64,000 bases of DNA from Aquarana catesbeiana (GCF_042186555.1 NC_133328.1:497205106-497269105), one strand, 5' to 3'; positions 22,768 to 34,620 are shown, counted from the first letter of the stretch. Numbers and translations: made by a program. Notes: generated by a model from the sequence alone, not told the origin.

Positions 22768-22806
22768 GGCGCATATCGTCACTGAACACAGGACTTTATC
22801 AAAGGG
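22768..22806 (-). ncRNA. Hammerhead-ribozyme-like motif (degenerate)
   Basis: Minus strand: CCTTTGATAAAGTCC, TGTGTTCA, GTGACGATATGCGCC. AGTC/GACG can form stem II. The core boxes read TTGATAA (for CTGATGA) and GATA (for GAAA). An AATAAAAC follows about 95 bases downstream on the same strand. Probably inactive. Confidence 0.42.
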
Positions 22807-23796
22807 TAATCAACTTATGAACTTATAATGAACTTATATGTGAACTTATTCATATTAGTGTTTATCACTTGTTGGACTTTGCTTTTTGAATTTCACCTTT
22901 TACACTCCAGGAGAACAGTGAATTTATTCAGAAATTTTTTTTTCACATTTCTTTTTTTATGTATGTCATTTTATCATTAGACTAGGATTGTCATATATAT
23001 TTTTTCACTTGATGCACCTTATATACACACTGCTCCAACTGCTGTTTGGAATCCGTGGCATTGATGCACTTTACCAGTAACCTAGAGAAGAGTAGAGATT
23101 TGTTATTTTTATTTTCACTTGCACTTGCCTATTCTGTTCTACACGCTTACTTGTCAGGTGCGTGAGCTGTTCTATTTAGTATTTATATACTTATTGATTC
23201 ATTTCTGCACTTTAGTTAGCGCCACATACTTCACTTATTCAAAAATTGCATTGCTTTGCGATAGAAAGATCCTGACCCTCCCTCTATTCAAATGTGGCTC
23301 AGAAAGGTCAAGGACATTTATAAAATGGAGGATCTAGTGCTTTCAGCACTAAACAAGCACAAACGTTAAAAAAAAAAAAAAAAAAAAGTGGCTTTCATGG
23401 AATATGTTTATATATTCAGATGAAGGTAGATCTCTGCTAGATAGAACCCCTCAGTCAAACTAAATACTCTGTCCAGACCAGCATGCTTATTTGTTTTGTT
23501 TGAAGTTATTTTTTCCCCTCTCCTTTCCTAGTCCTTTTCCTTCCTTTCCCTCCTCTTTTTTTCTCCTTCCCATGATATGATAAAACCCAGGTATCCAACC
23601 TTGTTTCCATTCTGTGGTCTTACATTAGCTAGTATAGCAATATTATTCACTTTCTGTACACTATGTGATCTGAGGTATTAAGTTATTCCTGCACTCAGTC
23701 TGTTGGACTGCACTTTCTCAGTTCAGATGCTGATACAATCTGTTGGTTACCTTTCTATTCTAAATAATAAATCTGGATAATGCTAAAAAAAAAAAA

Positions 23797-24423
23797 CTAC
23801 TCTGGTGTTTGGTTATGTAATTTAACTTATTTCATATATTTTTAATAATAAACATATATTGATAATTTAATATTTATTTAATTTATTTAATAATTTGTGT
23901 AACTTATTTAGTTATGTAAATGACACCTGTAGGATCCTAGGGCAGTGTTTCTTTTTAGTTGTTTCCCAAAATACTTTTGAACCCGAGAGGTGGGATTATC
24001 ACCAGAGACTCCTCCCCCTTATTGGTCTTGCTAAAACATTTTTCAAAAAGTGATAAATGAATGGAATGTAGTATTAATGATCTTTTGGTCCTCCCCAAAA
24101 AGAAACCTTGTACCCATGTACAAGTAGAATTGGCTTCCAAATTGATAACTCTATAAAAAAAAAGTGTTACCCAAAATATTTTTTATATATAACAGTTATG
24201 GTGCATTTTATATTTAATGTTGTCTAACATGGTTAACAAGGCTCAAGATCAGCATATCAAAAAGTAAGTAATTTAAATCACCAGCATGTGTAGTCAGTAT
24301 ATTTAGCAGAAATAATTAAAAAATTATGCTTTATTAACAATACAAAACTGTCTTTTTGATATTTTCCATGAATACAATTGTTTATCAGCATAACTGAATG
24401 TTCCATTGATTTGTAATCCATAG
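23797..24423. other. AT-rich intron upstream of exon, nothing recognised
   Basis: No repeat family is recognised. The last 20 bases are the splice acceptor region (TTGATTTGTAATCCATAG), with a weak pyrimidine tract. Confidence 0.45.
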
Positions 24424-24509
24424 AGAAGGACATGGTAAAATAACAGTCTTCGCTGTCAAAATGGCTTTGTCCACACTGTGTGGAGGGAAAATAATGGACA
24501 AGCTTAGAT
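24424..24509 (+). CDS. DTNA: Alpha-dystrobrevin exon, EF-hand region part 2
   Basis: This 86-nt exon is bounded by ATAG and GTGAGT. One base completes the Pro codon of the previous exon, then it reads EGHGKITVFAVKMALSTLCG, GKIMDKLR plus the first base of a Tyr codon. It belongs to the EF-hand-like region between the two halves of the Ca-binding-like fold. The acceptor tract is poor in pyrimidines but the frame and phase join exactly on both sides. The sequence differs from the mammalian form only conservatively (for example Thr for Ser, Ser for Ala), judged from memory. Confidence 0.95.
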
Positions 24510-24649
24510 GTGAGTATAACATTAGCTATTTCTTTTTTAGAGTACTATTTGTACAGTAGTATGCAAAAATTCAATACAGTGGCAAATAGCCATGTACAGT
24601 AGAAGGTAATAAACTACTATTTATTATTTTCTGGGTTCACTGCACTTTG

Positions 24650-25190
24650 GAAAACTTTGTACACAATATTGATGTCATTATACAATCGAAAAGTGACGGC
24701 ATAAAAAAAAGGCCAAGTAGACCATCAAGTCTGCCCATTTTTTTTTGTTTGCTTTGTTTTTTTCTGTTAACTTTAGTATCTGAGTATAGATCTATGTTTG
24801 TCCCAAGAATGTTTGAAGCCATTTACTGTTGATTGTCTCACTAGCTCTCTCTCTGCTGGAAGTTTATTCCAAACATTAACTATCCTTTCTGTAAAATAAT
24901 ACTTTCTAAAATTTAATTTTGAACTTTCCTCCAGTTAGTTTAAGGTCCTGTCCCCATATTCTTGATTTTGGTTTCTTGTTGAAAAAACTTCACCCCCTTC
25001 ATGTATTTAAAGGTTTCAGATATGTCTCTTCTTTTCCTTCTCTCCTCCAGACTGTATATATTAAGTTCCTGAAGTTGCTCTTTATATATTTAATCCCCCA
25101 TACCTTTCACCATTTGTGTTACCCGTCTCTGGACTTGTTCTATATTATCAATATCTTTTTGTAAGTGAGGTCTGCATTACTGGATACAGT
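24650..25190 (-). pseudogene. CR1/L2-clade LINE RT C-terminal remnant
   Basis: Reading the minus strand with frame changes gives RRDISETFKYMKGVKFF, NMGTGP and KLTGGKFKIKF-like, then FTERIVNVWNKLPAE-like pieces. These are the conserved tail of the reverse-transcriptase ORF in CR1/L2-type non-LTR elements. Many stops occur. Ends are approximate, and the A/T run at about 25198-25220 marks the distal side. Confidence 0.6.
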
Positions 25191-25220
25191 GTTCTTAAAA
25201 AAAAAAAAAAAAAAAAAAAA

Positions 25221-25640
25221 CGGAGCTCCACCCAAAAAAGCATGGCATGCAGTTTTTTTTTGGGGGGGGGGAGCAGGTACCTAGTTATGCCTAGGCGATC
25301 CAAGGGGAAGTTCTCCCCCCCCCCCCGCATTCTTCTGGGACACGTCCCAGGTCCCAGAAGACTTCTGGACTATTCAGGAGGCATAGCACGACTCATGCAT
25401 GCGCAGGGTACACCTGGCTGTGAAGCCGCAAACTGCCAGGCACCCACAGTCAAGATGCCGGAGCTAGGGAGAGAAGGGACGGCATGGGTGAGCATATCAC
25501 TGGATCCTAGGACAGGTGAGTGTGTGTTTAGTAAAAGTCAGCAGTTTTTTTTAGGCTCCGTTCACATCTTGGTGTCCCAATTTGCCCGATCTGGGGCGCC
25601 AAGATGTGAATGGAGGCTTAATGAACACAAAAACGACTGA
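25221..25640. repeat. Fragment of the GGAGCTCCACCC TTAA-MITE family
   Basis: CGGAGCTCCACCCAAAAA matches the complement of the right end of 28719-29958 (TGGGTGGAACTCCGC). It includes CCCAGAAGACTTCTGG hairpins shared with 29790-29835. Incomplete. Confidence 0.5.
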
Positions 25641-27188
25641 TGCTCCCATTTAAGATGTAGGTAATTAAACTTTGTGAGCTCTGCTACCTTCCCTAATAAC
25701 CTCTGACAAGCTACATATATGGATCTTCACTGTCTGACCTGCTCAGCACTGCACAGCCTCTTCTTGAGAATCCTACCCATCTGGTCCTGGTCCTCCCAGG
25801 GATGCATGCTGTACACTACATTTATACCAATGAAAAGTCCATGTTCCTGCATACACTATACGGCACCTTTTTGCCCTGCAGATCATCTGGCTTCAGTACT
25901 TTCACTGACACAGAGCAAGTACTGAAAGCCTTCATCTTCGTGTTTGTTCTATACTAGTGACTCACAAATTACTGAAACCATTTGATCATCATGACCACCA
26001 GGAAACTAGCATTTTCAGGACAGGAGCAGCAGCCATCCAATATCTTGAAGTGTATTTGTGTTTGCAAAGCATTAATTGGTTTTCAAATAGAAAGCCCAGC
26101 ACTGCCTGTGTTCTTGTCAGTGGCCTTTGTACAACCTAAGCTGGCCATAGATGAATTGAAAAGCAGATGGTTCAGCAAGGACTGGCTGAATTTCAATCCG
26201 TCCATGGCCATTCCCACTCAAGAGAAGTCGATCTAATAAGGAGTTTCTCTCAAAGGGGAATGTTGGAAAATTTCCATTCAATGCTGCAGCACTGATCATT
26301 GTATTCTGACAGCAGTTGAGTTCCAACTGTCAGAATACGCAGTGAGGATTCCTCCATCCACTTTGTTTAGCTGGATGAGGGATCGGTTTTTCTTTTTTTT
26401 TTTTTTCTTTTTGATAGACCCGCTAGCTGATCAAAAATAACAAATAATCCATCTATGGCCAGCTTCACTAATTCAAAAAAGTTTCAATTCCTGCATGAAA
26501 TGGAGAAGATTTATGTCCCTTTTCTGAATCATTCAACTGCCAGTACTGATCGGATGCTGGTTTACCAGCACGCCAATTTGACAGAAGCCATTGAGACCAG
26601 TTTCTGTTAGACAGGGAGCTGTACACAGAGACTGAAAATCATCCGGTTCCTGACGAACCGACCATTTTCGGCCTGTGTGTGCCTGGCATAAGCGATGTTA
26701 GTGTTGCTATCTCCCCTGCTGTGTTATTATGTTCTGATGGGCCATTGGCTACAAGCGCTGATCGGCTGCTGTTTTTTCAGCAAGACTGTTCAAAAGAAGC
26801 TACTTGTGAGATCGGCTTCTGTCGGACAGGCAGCTGTACACACTGTCCGAATGTCGGCCAGTTCCTGCTGATATGCCTTGTGTAGTTATGGTGTCTGATA
26901 ATGTTGGCGAGCCAGTTGACTGGGGTAGATTTGGGGCAGCATAGAACAGTTAGCCTAGGCCTCTATGGGGGCTGAAAGAAGAAACATGTCCCTGGCAACT
27001 CTCATTGTTTATCACCAAGTTGATGGTCCGTGACATACAAGAATGATTCTCACTTTGCTTCTATCCAATTAGTTTTATTGTAGTCATTTTCTGGTGCAAT
27101 AGTACCTCCTACTGATATTCATTAATAACTAATCTTACATTATGCCTAGCATACAAAGTAATTTATGTTCTGTTTCATCCGCTTCCAG
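25641..27188. other. Intronic DNA with decayed inverted repeats
   Basis: 26120-26480 has TAGATGAATTGAAAAGCAG and related GGCCAGCTTCACTAATTC stretches, similar to 33260-33430 and 63410-63480, which suggests an old MITE. No gene is seen. Confidence 0.4.
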
Positions 27189-27343
27189 ATATTTTCTCCT
27201 TGATCTCGGAGTCAAGTGGGGTAATGGTTTATGGAAAATATGACCTGTTTCTTAGGGAGGTACTCAAACTGCCAACTGCTGTGTTTGAAGGTCCTTCTTT
27301 TGGCTATACGGAGCAGTCTGCGAAATCTTGTTTCTCACAGCAG
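27189..27343 (+). CDS. DTNA: Alpha-dystrobrevin exon, second EF-hand-like segment
   Basis: This 155-nt exon is preceded by GCTTCCAG and followed by GTACAA. Two bases complete Tyr, then it reads [40 protein letters not shown] and [11 protein letters not shown], ending in phase 0. Family knowledge places this block in the second EF-hand-like module that packs against the WW-free equivalent of the dystrophin cysteine-rich region. [20 protein letters not shown] is alpha-like; the beta paralogue differs there (from memory). The donor GTACAA is a weaker than usual GT site. Confidence 0.95.
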
Positions 27344-27955
27344 GTACAATAAAGTTAAATAAAATTGTTATTGTTTAAAATGAAAGCAGGTCAATGAACA
27401 ATATGGATGAGGAGTTTGCAGATCTGCAAGTAGAAGATCACTAATGACTTTTGGTGCACATAAAGGTCTTGCGACATGAGACTACAGAATGAGCCTTTTT
27501 TACAGGTCATGGTTCTTTAATGTAAATTATGTATATTATGTTTCAAATTTATTATTTCTTAAAAAAACATAATCCGCTCATAGTGGGAAAACCTGGTTAC
27601 TGGCACAGGCAGACTGACAGATACAAATTATTAAAGACATACGCTGATTAATGGAAACAAAAACAAAACAAAAAAATGACAGTAAGAAGCACCGAACATA
27701 GAATAACCATACCCTAGTGAAAGTTAATGACCAGCAAGGACATATTTCTAGGTGAAAATCACCCAGTACAGTTAAGAATATGTAAACTGCAAAAAAAAAT
27801 TTAAAATCCATTGAGCGCACAGTGCGTTGCAAACATAAATCTCTCTTAATCAGTGCATGTTTAGGAGATATTTACTGTACATACAGGAAAGCTTTATTAT
27901 AGGCTTACCAGTAGGTATAAATATAAAATAGCTTTACTACCACTTTAAAGCGGTA
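27344..27955. other. Intron, nothing recognised
   Basis: AT-rich with short A runs and no repeat that I can name. Confidence 0.4.
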
Positions 27956-27959
27956 TTAA

Positions 27960-28415
27960 AGGAGTTGTAAACCCTCTGGGTTTTTCACCTTAATGCATTC
28001 TATGCATTAAGGTAAAAAACCTTCTGTGCTGCAGCAACCCCCCAGAGCCCCTCTATTTTCTTACCTGAACCCGATCGTTCCAGCGACTAAAATGAGCCCA
28101 GCAGCTCCAGCCGCTGTCTCAGGTCCTCATTGGACAGATTGATATCAGCAGAAGCCACTGACTCCCACTGATGTCAATCAAATCCAGTGACATGGGGGGC
28201 GGGGCCGAGTTCTGCTGTATGTGTCAATGGATGCTGCAGCAGGACTCGGGAGCGCGCCCGCACGAGTGCCCCCATGGAAAGCGGCTCTCCGTGGGGGCAC
28301 TTGAGGAGGAGGAACGCCACCGGGGGATCCCAGAAAAGGAGGATCGGGGCCGCTCTGTGCAAAACCCCGGTAAGTATAGGCATGTTTGTTATTTACAAAC
28401 AAACAAAAAAAAATA
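27960..28415. repeat. TTAA-type MITE, AGGAGTTGTAAAC family, right end lost
   Basis: TTAA (27956-27959) then AGGAGTTGTAAACC and the hairpin CACCTTAATGCATTCTATGC. It matches 54538-54984 along most of its length, including CTTACCTGAACCC and GTCAATCAAATCCA. No right terminus is found. Confidence 0.65.
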
Positions 28416-28530
28416 AAATATTGCAGCCTGCCAGTTCTTAGGTGTTGTGACTGCCTTAGTTTTTAAACTTTTTTCCCTTTATTCTCATCTGGCAATCTGT
28501 CCAGTAAATGTTATTTTTCAACTTCCTTTA

Positions 28531-28715
28531 ACAGACCAAGCTGTCCAGCAGAGGTGGCAGCTAAGGGGTTGAGACAAATCAATTAACACTGTCAGGGGTG
28601 TTTGCAATGATCAGCTTTTATTCTTTTATGTAAAACTTTTGTTCCAAAGAATAAAAAAACTTTTGGTGTAACTGCTTAGAAAGTGTTAGCTGGAGTTTGG
28701 CTTTAATTTGTTACT
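28531..28715. repeat. Interspersed repeat shared with 7305-7475
   Basis: AACAGACCAAGCTGTCC, AGCTTTTATTC and TAACTGCTTAGAAAG are shared with 7305-7475. It ends next to the TTAA of the following element. Confidence 0.6.
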
Positions 28716-28718
28716 TAA

Positions 28719-29958
28719 AGCAGAGTTCCAGCCTGTATTGAAAAAAAAATAAAGTCAGCAGCTACAGTACCTGTACACGAGAATGTGTTTACAGCGCGAT
28801 CCCATCGCTCTGGTTCTCGGCGACAGGGTACTGTGCATCTCGCGCTGGCTGCAATAGGAAAAACACATTTTCCTATTGCAGCCAGCACGAGAGGGAATTC
28901 CCCTCCAGGGGCATACCAGGCCCTTAGGTCTGGTATGGATTTTAAGGGGAACCCCCTACACCGAAAAAACGGCGTGGGGATCCCCCCAAAATCCATACCA
29001 GACCCTTATCTGAGCACGCAGCCCGGCCAGTCGGGAAGGGGGGTGGGGACGAGCGCGCCCCCCCTCCTGAACCGTACCAGGCCACATGCCCTCAACATGG
29101 GGGGGTGGGTGCTTTGGGGAAGGGGGGCGCCCTGTGGCACAGTACCCCGGCCAGGGTTGTCAGGAAGAGGCCCTTGTCCTCATCAACATGGGGACAAGGA
29201 GCTTTGGGGTGGGGGGCCACAGGGCGCCCCCCTTCCTCAAAGCACCCACCCCCGCATGTTGAGATCACGCGGCCTGGTATGATTCAGGGGGGGGGGGGGC
29301 GCTCGCTTGTCCCCACCCCCCTTCCTTACCGGCCGGGCTACATGCTCGGATAAGGGTCTGGTATGCTTTTGGAGGGGAACCCATGCCGGCGTGGAGTTCC
29401 CCCTCATGATTCATAATTCATACCAAACACCTGTCAGCAATGCCTGTCACTCATCGGGAAAGGAAAAAAACACATTTTTCCTTTCCCGATGAGCAAGTCA
29501 GCTCGGCGCTGGCTCCCGCGATGGGGCTTGCAGGTGTCAAATCTCGCCGATAACAGCGGCGAGATTGACACAATATCGCGGTCACCTACTGTACAAATAC
29601 TGTAGCTACTGACTTTTAATATAAGGAAACTTACCTGTCCAGGGAGCCAGCAATGTCGACACCTGAAGCAGACCCGTCCATCGGCTTGAGGCGCAGGCGC
29701 CAGCATCCTTACTGAAGGAAACAGGAAGTTAAGCCTTACGGCTTCACAGCTTGTTTCCTACTGCACATGCGTGAGTTGCATTGCACTTTCTGAAAGGTCC
29801 TGCAGTCTTCTGGGACCTGTGTGTCTCCCAGAAGGCAGCGGGGGGAAGGAGGAGGGGCCATAAATAACATGCCCCCCCACAGAAAGGTGCCAAATGTGGC
29901 ATCGGAGAGGGGGAGGAAGCAGATAAGCGGAGCTTCCACTTTTGGGTGGAACTCCGCT
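28719..29958. mobile_element. TTAA-flanked MITE with nested element
   Basis: TTAA lies at 28715-28718 and 29959-29962. Ends are AGCAGAGTTCCAGCC and, in complement, AGCGGAGTTCCACCC. Most of its length is the nested TA element at 28765-29591. Confidence 0.75.
28765..29591. mobile_element. TA-flanked foldback element, relative of 20695-22437
   Basis: TA lies at 28763-28764 and 29592-29593. Ends are CAGTACCTGTACACG and, in complement, CAGTAGGTGACCGCG. It shares CAATATCGCGGTCACC, CTTTCCCGATGAGC and the GGTCTGGTATGG arms with 20695-22437. It is internally palindromic and 827 bp long. Confidence 0.7.
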
Positions 29959-31984
29959 TTAAGTCCATCTATATTTGCTAGTGCATGTAATATTGTCCAT
30001 TCCCCAGATCGACATTGTTGCTGTCAGAAGGTTTCTCTGTTGTCCCTCCAGTGGAGTGGAGACACCCTAAGACAGGAAGTATGTTACTGGCTGGATTGTA
30101 AGGTAAAAATAGGGAGAAAAAAAAGGAAACTAATGCAGCAACCACATTTTAGGATTGGAAAACTGCGATATAGAAAATGTTTGTTTCTAGGTTTAATGCA
30201 GTTTGAGGATAAGTTACTGTAGTTTGTGAAAAGAAGTCAGCATGACCTTCAAAGACAAACATCTGAATGCTTTGAAGATAACCTGTACATATATGGTGGC
30301 TGTTTTACCTGCCAATGATTTGCATTACTGTCTGCCTATTCAGATATTTGCACATCCATACAAAATATCCAGGTGTGATACTGGACTGTTCTCTGCTTTA
30401 GCAATACAACCTGGTCACTTCTTTCTCCAGCCTGTGATTTGACAGTCAAGGGGCAGCAATAGACTAAAGGAGTTAATCCCACTGCTTACTCTACCCTCTG
30501 CTCCTGTCAGCATGTTTTTTGTCAGCATATGTGTAAGCAGCACATCTGTTTGGTACCTAATGCTGCCCCTCCACTTTCCAAGTCTACAGTACATTTACAA
30601 CAGGGGTGCTCAACTTGTGGCCCTCAACCTCAAACCAAGGAAGTGCATGCCTTGGGTCAGCAACCCGTTGATTGATATTTGGGGTTGCCTACCCACCATC
30701 CCAGAGCATCAGAGTGCATCGAGCTGACACCAGCAGCAGAGGAAGCAGGCAGCCGAGGAGAGAGCAGGAGCTACATAAGCCTATGCTTCCTCTGTAGCAC
30801 CGGCTCCTGTCATAGGCAGTGTCATTCCAAGTGCACTTCACATGGAACATTTCTAGCAGCCTGGAGATGGAGAGCAATGACAGCAGAAGCTGAAAGTGAA
30901 AAGAAGGTCATTGTATGAAACGTCACATCCACTGGGCATATTAGTTTTTGCAATGGGCCTATTAGCACCTCTAAAATGGTTAACCACTATTAGGCTGATT
31001 TTTCAATGATCCGCGGCTGCAGCTCAGTGCACCTGCAGCTTTCCACACCAAAACTCCTGAATGCAGGAGTCAAGACTATGGCAAAGCACTGTTAACCCGC
31101 AGGAAAGCCACAGGTACACTGTGCTGCATGCACAGTGTGGGTAAACCACAGCGCATCAGTGTGAAAGTAGCCTTATAGGGGGCTCAGGACAGTAAGGGCT
31201 TGTTTACATTTGCGGTTTGGCAGGCTTTAAAACCCCATAGTTGAGCTGTGTTTTACAGTGAATTTAGCATTGGGGTCGCAATGGCGACCCTGCTTCATGC
31301 TCCAGGGGGCTTGTGCGATCTCCCTGTCACATTCTGCTTTGCACTTGGACAGGAGGGACAGCATATACAGGACCCAGTCCCCTCCATTTTCTTTCTGCAA
31401 CTGCTAAAATCTGGCTTCTCCTCCTCTTCCTCCCACCAGCATTCAGCGGCTGCAGGAGGAAAATGTTCATTATACCATTCAAAATAAAAAACACCCCTGG
31501 TTTACAAGAACTTGTTCAAATCCAGGTGGTTAAATTAGTTGCATTTAAAAATATCTTTATTATTCAGTTGCAAAATAACTGCATAAGTTTTCACACATTT
31601 TCAGTTTATTGAGAATAAATATGATTACTCAAAGGTAGCTTTTTATTTCCTTATGTTTAATGGCTAGGGAGTGTTCATTTCCCTGAAATACTCCTAGCAT
31701 ACTGTTGACATTGAGATACACAGACTGGTAGAGTTTAATGACTAAACTAATATTTTCAGTTTGACAGTGACAGTTTTTCCATGAGTGGAGACACCTGTCT
31801 CATTGGTTGCTAAGTGTGATAATTCCTTTAACTTGAGGATATTTTGTCTCACTTCCAATGGAACACAGATAGTAGTGCCATCTCCAGAGAGGTTCTCTAA
31901 CCATATTTTACTTTATCCAAAAACAAAGTTCAGGCTGGAATTCTGGCACTTTGATTGAAAAAGGGCACAGAATCGAGTGCATCG
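29959..31984. other. Intronic DNA, MITE scraps only
   Basis: 31000-31180 and 31195-31260 show GTGTGAAAGTAGCCTTATAG and CTTGTTTACATTTGCGG, resembling MITE ends of the TTCACACT type. No gene is seen. Confidence 0.35.
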
Positions 31985-32395
31985 AAAGCCAAAACCTTTA
32001 TTTCGTTTTGGATGGAGAAGAGGGGAGGGTTAGAACCTTGTTTAGGTTCATATTGCTGTCTGGGCCTTGCTAGGAACATGTAGCCTTGCTATTTGTCCTA
32101 CTGAACATTGTCCCCAGGACATAAAGTAATGCAAAGTCCAAAATCTTACAGTTGTCACCAGAACTGGAGATTAAGGTAAATATACCAATTGAGACACACT
32201 TTAGGTGACAAGTGTCTGAGAGGAAATTTCCTCTCGCTTTGTGGAGATACCCTCTCACTTTCTGTTTTGTCTCCAGATCAGAAATCAAAAGAAAATCTCC
32301 CAATTTGACCATCAAACAAAAAAAAAACTTACAGATTTTAGCCACTGCTAATCAAAACTAAAATAAAACGTTTTTGTTTTAGAAAGGCTATAAGG
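31985..32395. repeat. Diverged copy of the 15830-16626 MITE family
   Basis: AAGCCAAAACCTTTATTTCG, TTTTGGATGGAGAAG and GTTTAGGTTCATATTGCTGTCTG correspond to 15835-15925. The right side carries AAAACGTTTTTGTTTTAG. Ends are decayed. Confidence 0.55.
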
Positions 32396-33474
32396 CCATT
32401 GCAACATAACTTTAAAGAACGCAAATGTTTATGTAAAATTTCTATTAGCTTTACACATATTTCAATGTTTATTTAGAGTGAGAATATGCTTAAAACTTTT
32501 AAATGGGAGGCTTATATATATATAGTAAGAGCCCTTTGATATCTTAATATGCATTGCTACAGGGGACATTTTTCAGTGAAACACTTGCAAACTTGTTTAA
32601 TCATTTATATGTTTCATTAAATAGTTAAAAAGGACTGTAGGCTGAAACTGAATAATCTATGCCATGTTATTTGCCATAACAATAGTTGTCTTCAGTCATG
32701 TGACTGCTGTCATTGTCATTGACTCTCATTGCTAAAAATAACAGTTGTATACAGGCAATTGTTATAGCTTAGTGAGTAGAGCCTTTCATGGTTAGCATTT
32801 TTGTCCTTGAGGGCCATTTGGTGTGCCTGTAGGTGTACAGATGTGCTTCCTTGTGAAAGAGAAGAGATAATTATGTAATTTGTCACTACATGCGATGCAG
32901 GAGTGAAGCATCAACCAGGTAATAAATATCTCCATTCTCACATGGCAGTAAATAATAATTGTCACATTTTAATTCCAGGTTAGCATTAGAACTCTAAACC
33001 TTTCCTCATTTAGGAGTTTGACATTCTGTAGAGATTTGATGTGTTTAATAGATTTTTCCGAACTATGTAATCTTATTATAAATTCAGATTTTTTTTTTTC
33101 TTGGGGCATCCATCATTACTTTGACTCTCATGAATGTATACTGTATGACTTGGTTAGAGAACTCAGTATAATTTATTCTTTTTTATTTCCAAATCTGGGA
33201 TAGAAAACGTATCATTTGTATCCTGTTGCTACTAATAAGGCAGAGGCTTTTACCTAAATTGCCCATAGATCCCGGGGGGGGGGGGGGGGGGGGTCCTCCA
33301 TCCATCCATGCATCCATCCACATTGTTGTTGTGGATGGAGAAACCGTCTTCTTTTTTTTTTTTCTTTTTTTTTTTTAGCCCACTAGATGAATTAAAAAAA
33401 AAGAACCATCGACGAGCCAGCTTAAGTTTAGTACCATACAGTGTTCCTTAAATTCCCTCCAACCAAAAGTCTTA
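32396..33474. other. Intronic DNA with simple repeats
   Basis: It contains an 18-G run near 33276-33293, CATC/CATCCATC repeats near 33298-33320 and T runs near 33352-33378. No gene is seen. Confidence 0.5.
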
Positions 33475-33881
33475 TGCCCCGTACACACGATCGGATTTTC
33501 AAACAACAAATGTTGGATGTGAGCTTGTTGGCAGGAAAATTCCGAATGCGTGTATGCTCCATCAAACATTTGTTGTTGGCTAGCAGGTTCTCAAATTTTC
33601 CGCCAACAAACTTTTGTTGTCTGACTTTCCGATCGTGTGTACCCAAGTCCGTCACATAAAAATCCACGCATGCTTGGAATCAAGTATGAGCCGAAAGCGC
33701 TCGGTCTTGTAAAATTAGCGTTCGTAATGGAGATATCAGGTACGTCTTGTATGTCACTACGTTCGTAATTGATGGCCAACATTTGTGTGACCGTGTGTAT
33801 GCAAGACAAGTTGGAGCCAACAACCTTCGCACAAAAATCCACGGTTTTGTTGTCGGAAAGTCTGATCGCGTGTACAGGGCA
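33475..33881. mobile_element. Harbinger-like MITE, copy C
   Basis: TTA lies at 33472-33474 and 33882-33884. Ends are TGCCCCGTACACACGATC and, in complement, TGCCCTGTACACGCGATC. Inverted inner blocks with AACAAATGTTGG and TTTGTTGTCGGAAAG are present. 407 bp, no coding. Confidence 0.85.
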
Positions 33882-34154
33882 TTATACTCGCCTGTCCTTG
33901 ATTGAGTGATTCTCTAGGAGCCACACAGCCACCACTGCAAAGTCTCCTGGATGGGTAGCACTTCTCCTGCAGTTAAATGGAGAAGATAGCTGGCACTCGT
34001 GCAACTTCCTGAGGTTCACACAATGATATGGCAAGAGTGAGGATAGGTAAGTGGTGGGGGGGGGGGGGGGCAGTTAAAGTATAATTGTACTAAAAGGCTT
34101 TTTCTAACCTGTAACTAATAAATCTTACAAGGTCATTTTTTTATCTCTTAACAG

Positions 34155-34260
34155 AAAAAAGTTACCTTAAATTCTTTCTTGGATACACTTATGTCTGACC
34201 CACCACCTCAGTGTCTTGTCTGGTTACCTCTCCTGCATCGACTGGCGAATGTAGAAAATG
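34155..34260 (+). CDS. DTNA: Alpha-dystrobrevin exon preceding the ZZ domain
   Basis: This 106-nt exon is preceded by TTATCTCTTAACAG and followed by GTAAGT. It reads [35 protein letters not shown] and the first base of the next codon (Val). It is the end of the EF-hand-like region and the spacer before the ZZ finger. [16 protein letters not shown] is near invariant in dystrophin-family proteins, as remembered. Phase 0 in and phase 1 out match the neighbouring exons. Confidence 0.95.
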
Positions 34261-34299
34261 GTAAGTGACTCCCTAGTGAGCAGCAAATGTTTTCATTTT

Positions 34300-34620
34300 T
34301 TTTTTTTTTTGTAACTATGTTGTGTTGGGGGTGTGGCCTGGTTGGAGTCCAGGCTGAGGTTGCCACTTCTGATCTCAGGGAATGTACGGATGTGAGCTCA
34401 TAGGGAGATTTTTTTTTTTTTCACTTTTTTTTTTTTTCACTTTTTTTTTTTTTTCACTTTTTTTTTTTTGGAAGATTGTGTCACACAAATTACACTAATT
34501 TGGTTTATTATTATTATTTAGGAAAAGCTATGCGGGTGTGTTGACTTCTTTTTTTTATCCTAGGAGTCTAGCATCAAAAAAAAAAAAAAAAAAAAAAAAG
34601 TCAACACCTCCGCTCTCTTT
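34300..34620 (+). repeat. Poly-T arrays and T(n)CAC repeat
   Basis: 34411-34468 holds three to four units of about 13 T followed by CAC. A 22-A run lies at about 34577-34599 and a T run at about 34928-34955. They lie 40-350 bases after the exon end. Confidence 0.9.

Larger units (their letters stand above)
20082..23239. mobile_element. 3.16-kb insertion with inverted arms, 14-bp target duplication
   Basis: CAAAAATTGCATTG occurs at 20068-20081 and 23240-23253, directly flanking the insert inside L1 ORF2. Left arm about 20187-20620 and right arm about 22815-23239 are inverted copies (GTGAAGTATGTGGCGCTAAC against GTTAGCGCCACATACTTCAC). The middle carries a nested TA-flanked element (20695-22437) and a hammerhead-like motif (22768-22806). 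Inverted pLTR-like arms, the ribozyme-like motif and a variable target duplication suggest a non-autonomous Penelope-like element; no RT is present. About 105 extra bases lie between the left duplication and the left arm. Confidence 0.7.
19262..23796 (+). mobile_element. L1/Tx1-like LINE, 5'-truncated 3' end, split by insertion
   Basis: The ORF2 C-terminal region (about 19304-20081) resumes at 23254 after a 3158-bp insertion. A 3' UTR rich in pyrimidines follows, then AATAAA at 23766 and a 12-base A tail at 23785-23796. The layout is a typical 5'-truncated L1-type insertion. It begins about 200 bases after a DTNA exon, so it lies in the intron. Confidence 0.8.

Noticed and set aside
28785..29282. 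165-codon open frame rich in Pro and Gly
   Set aside because: It falls wholly within a GC-rich foldback repeat that also occurs at 20695-22437, where the frame is not kept.
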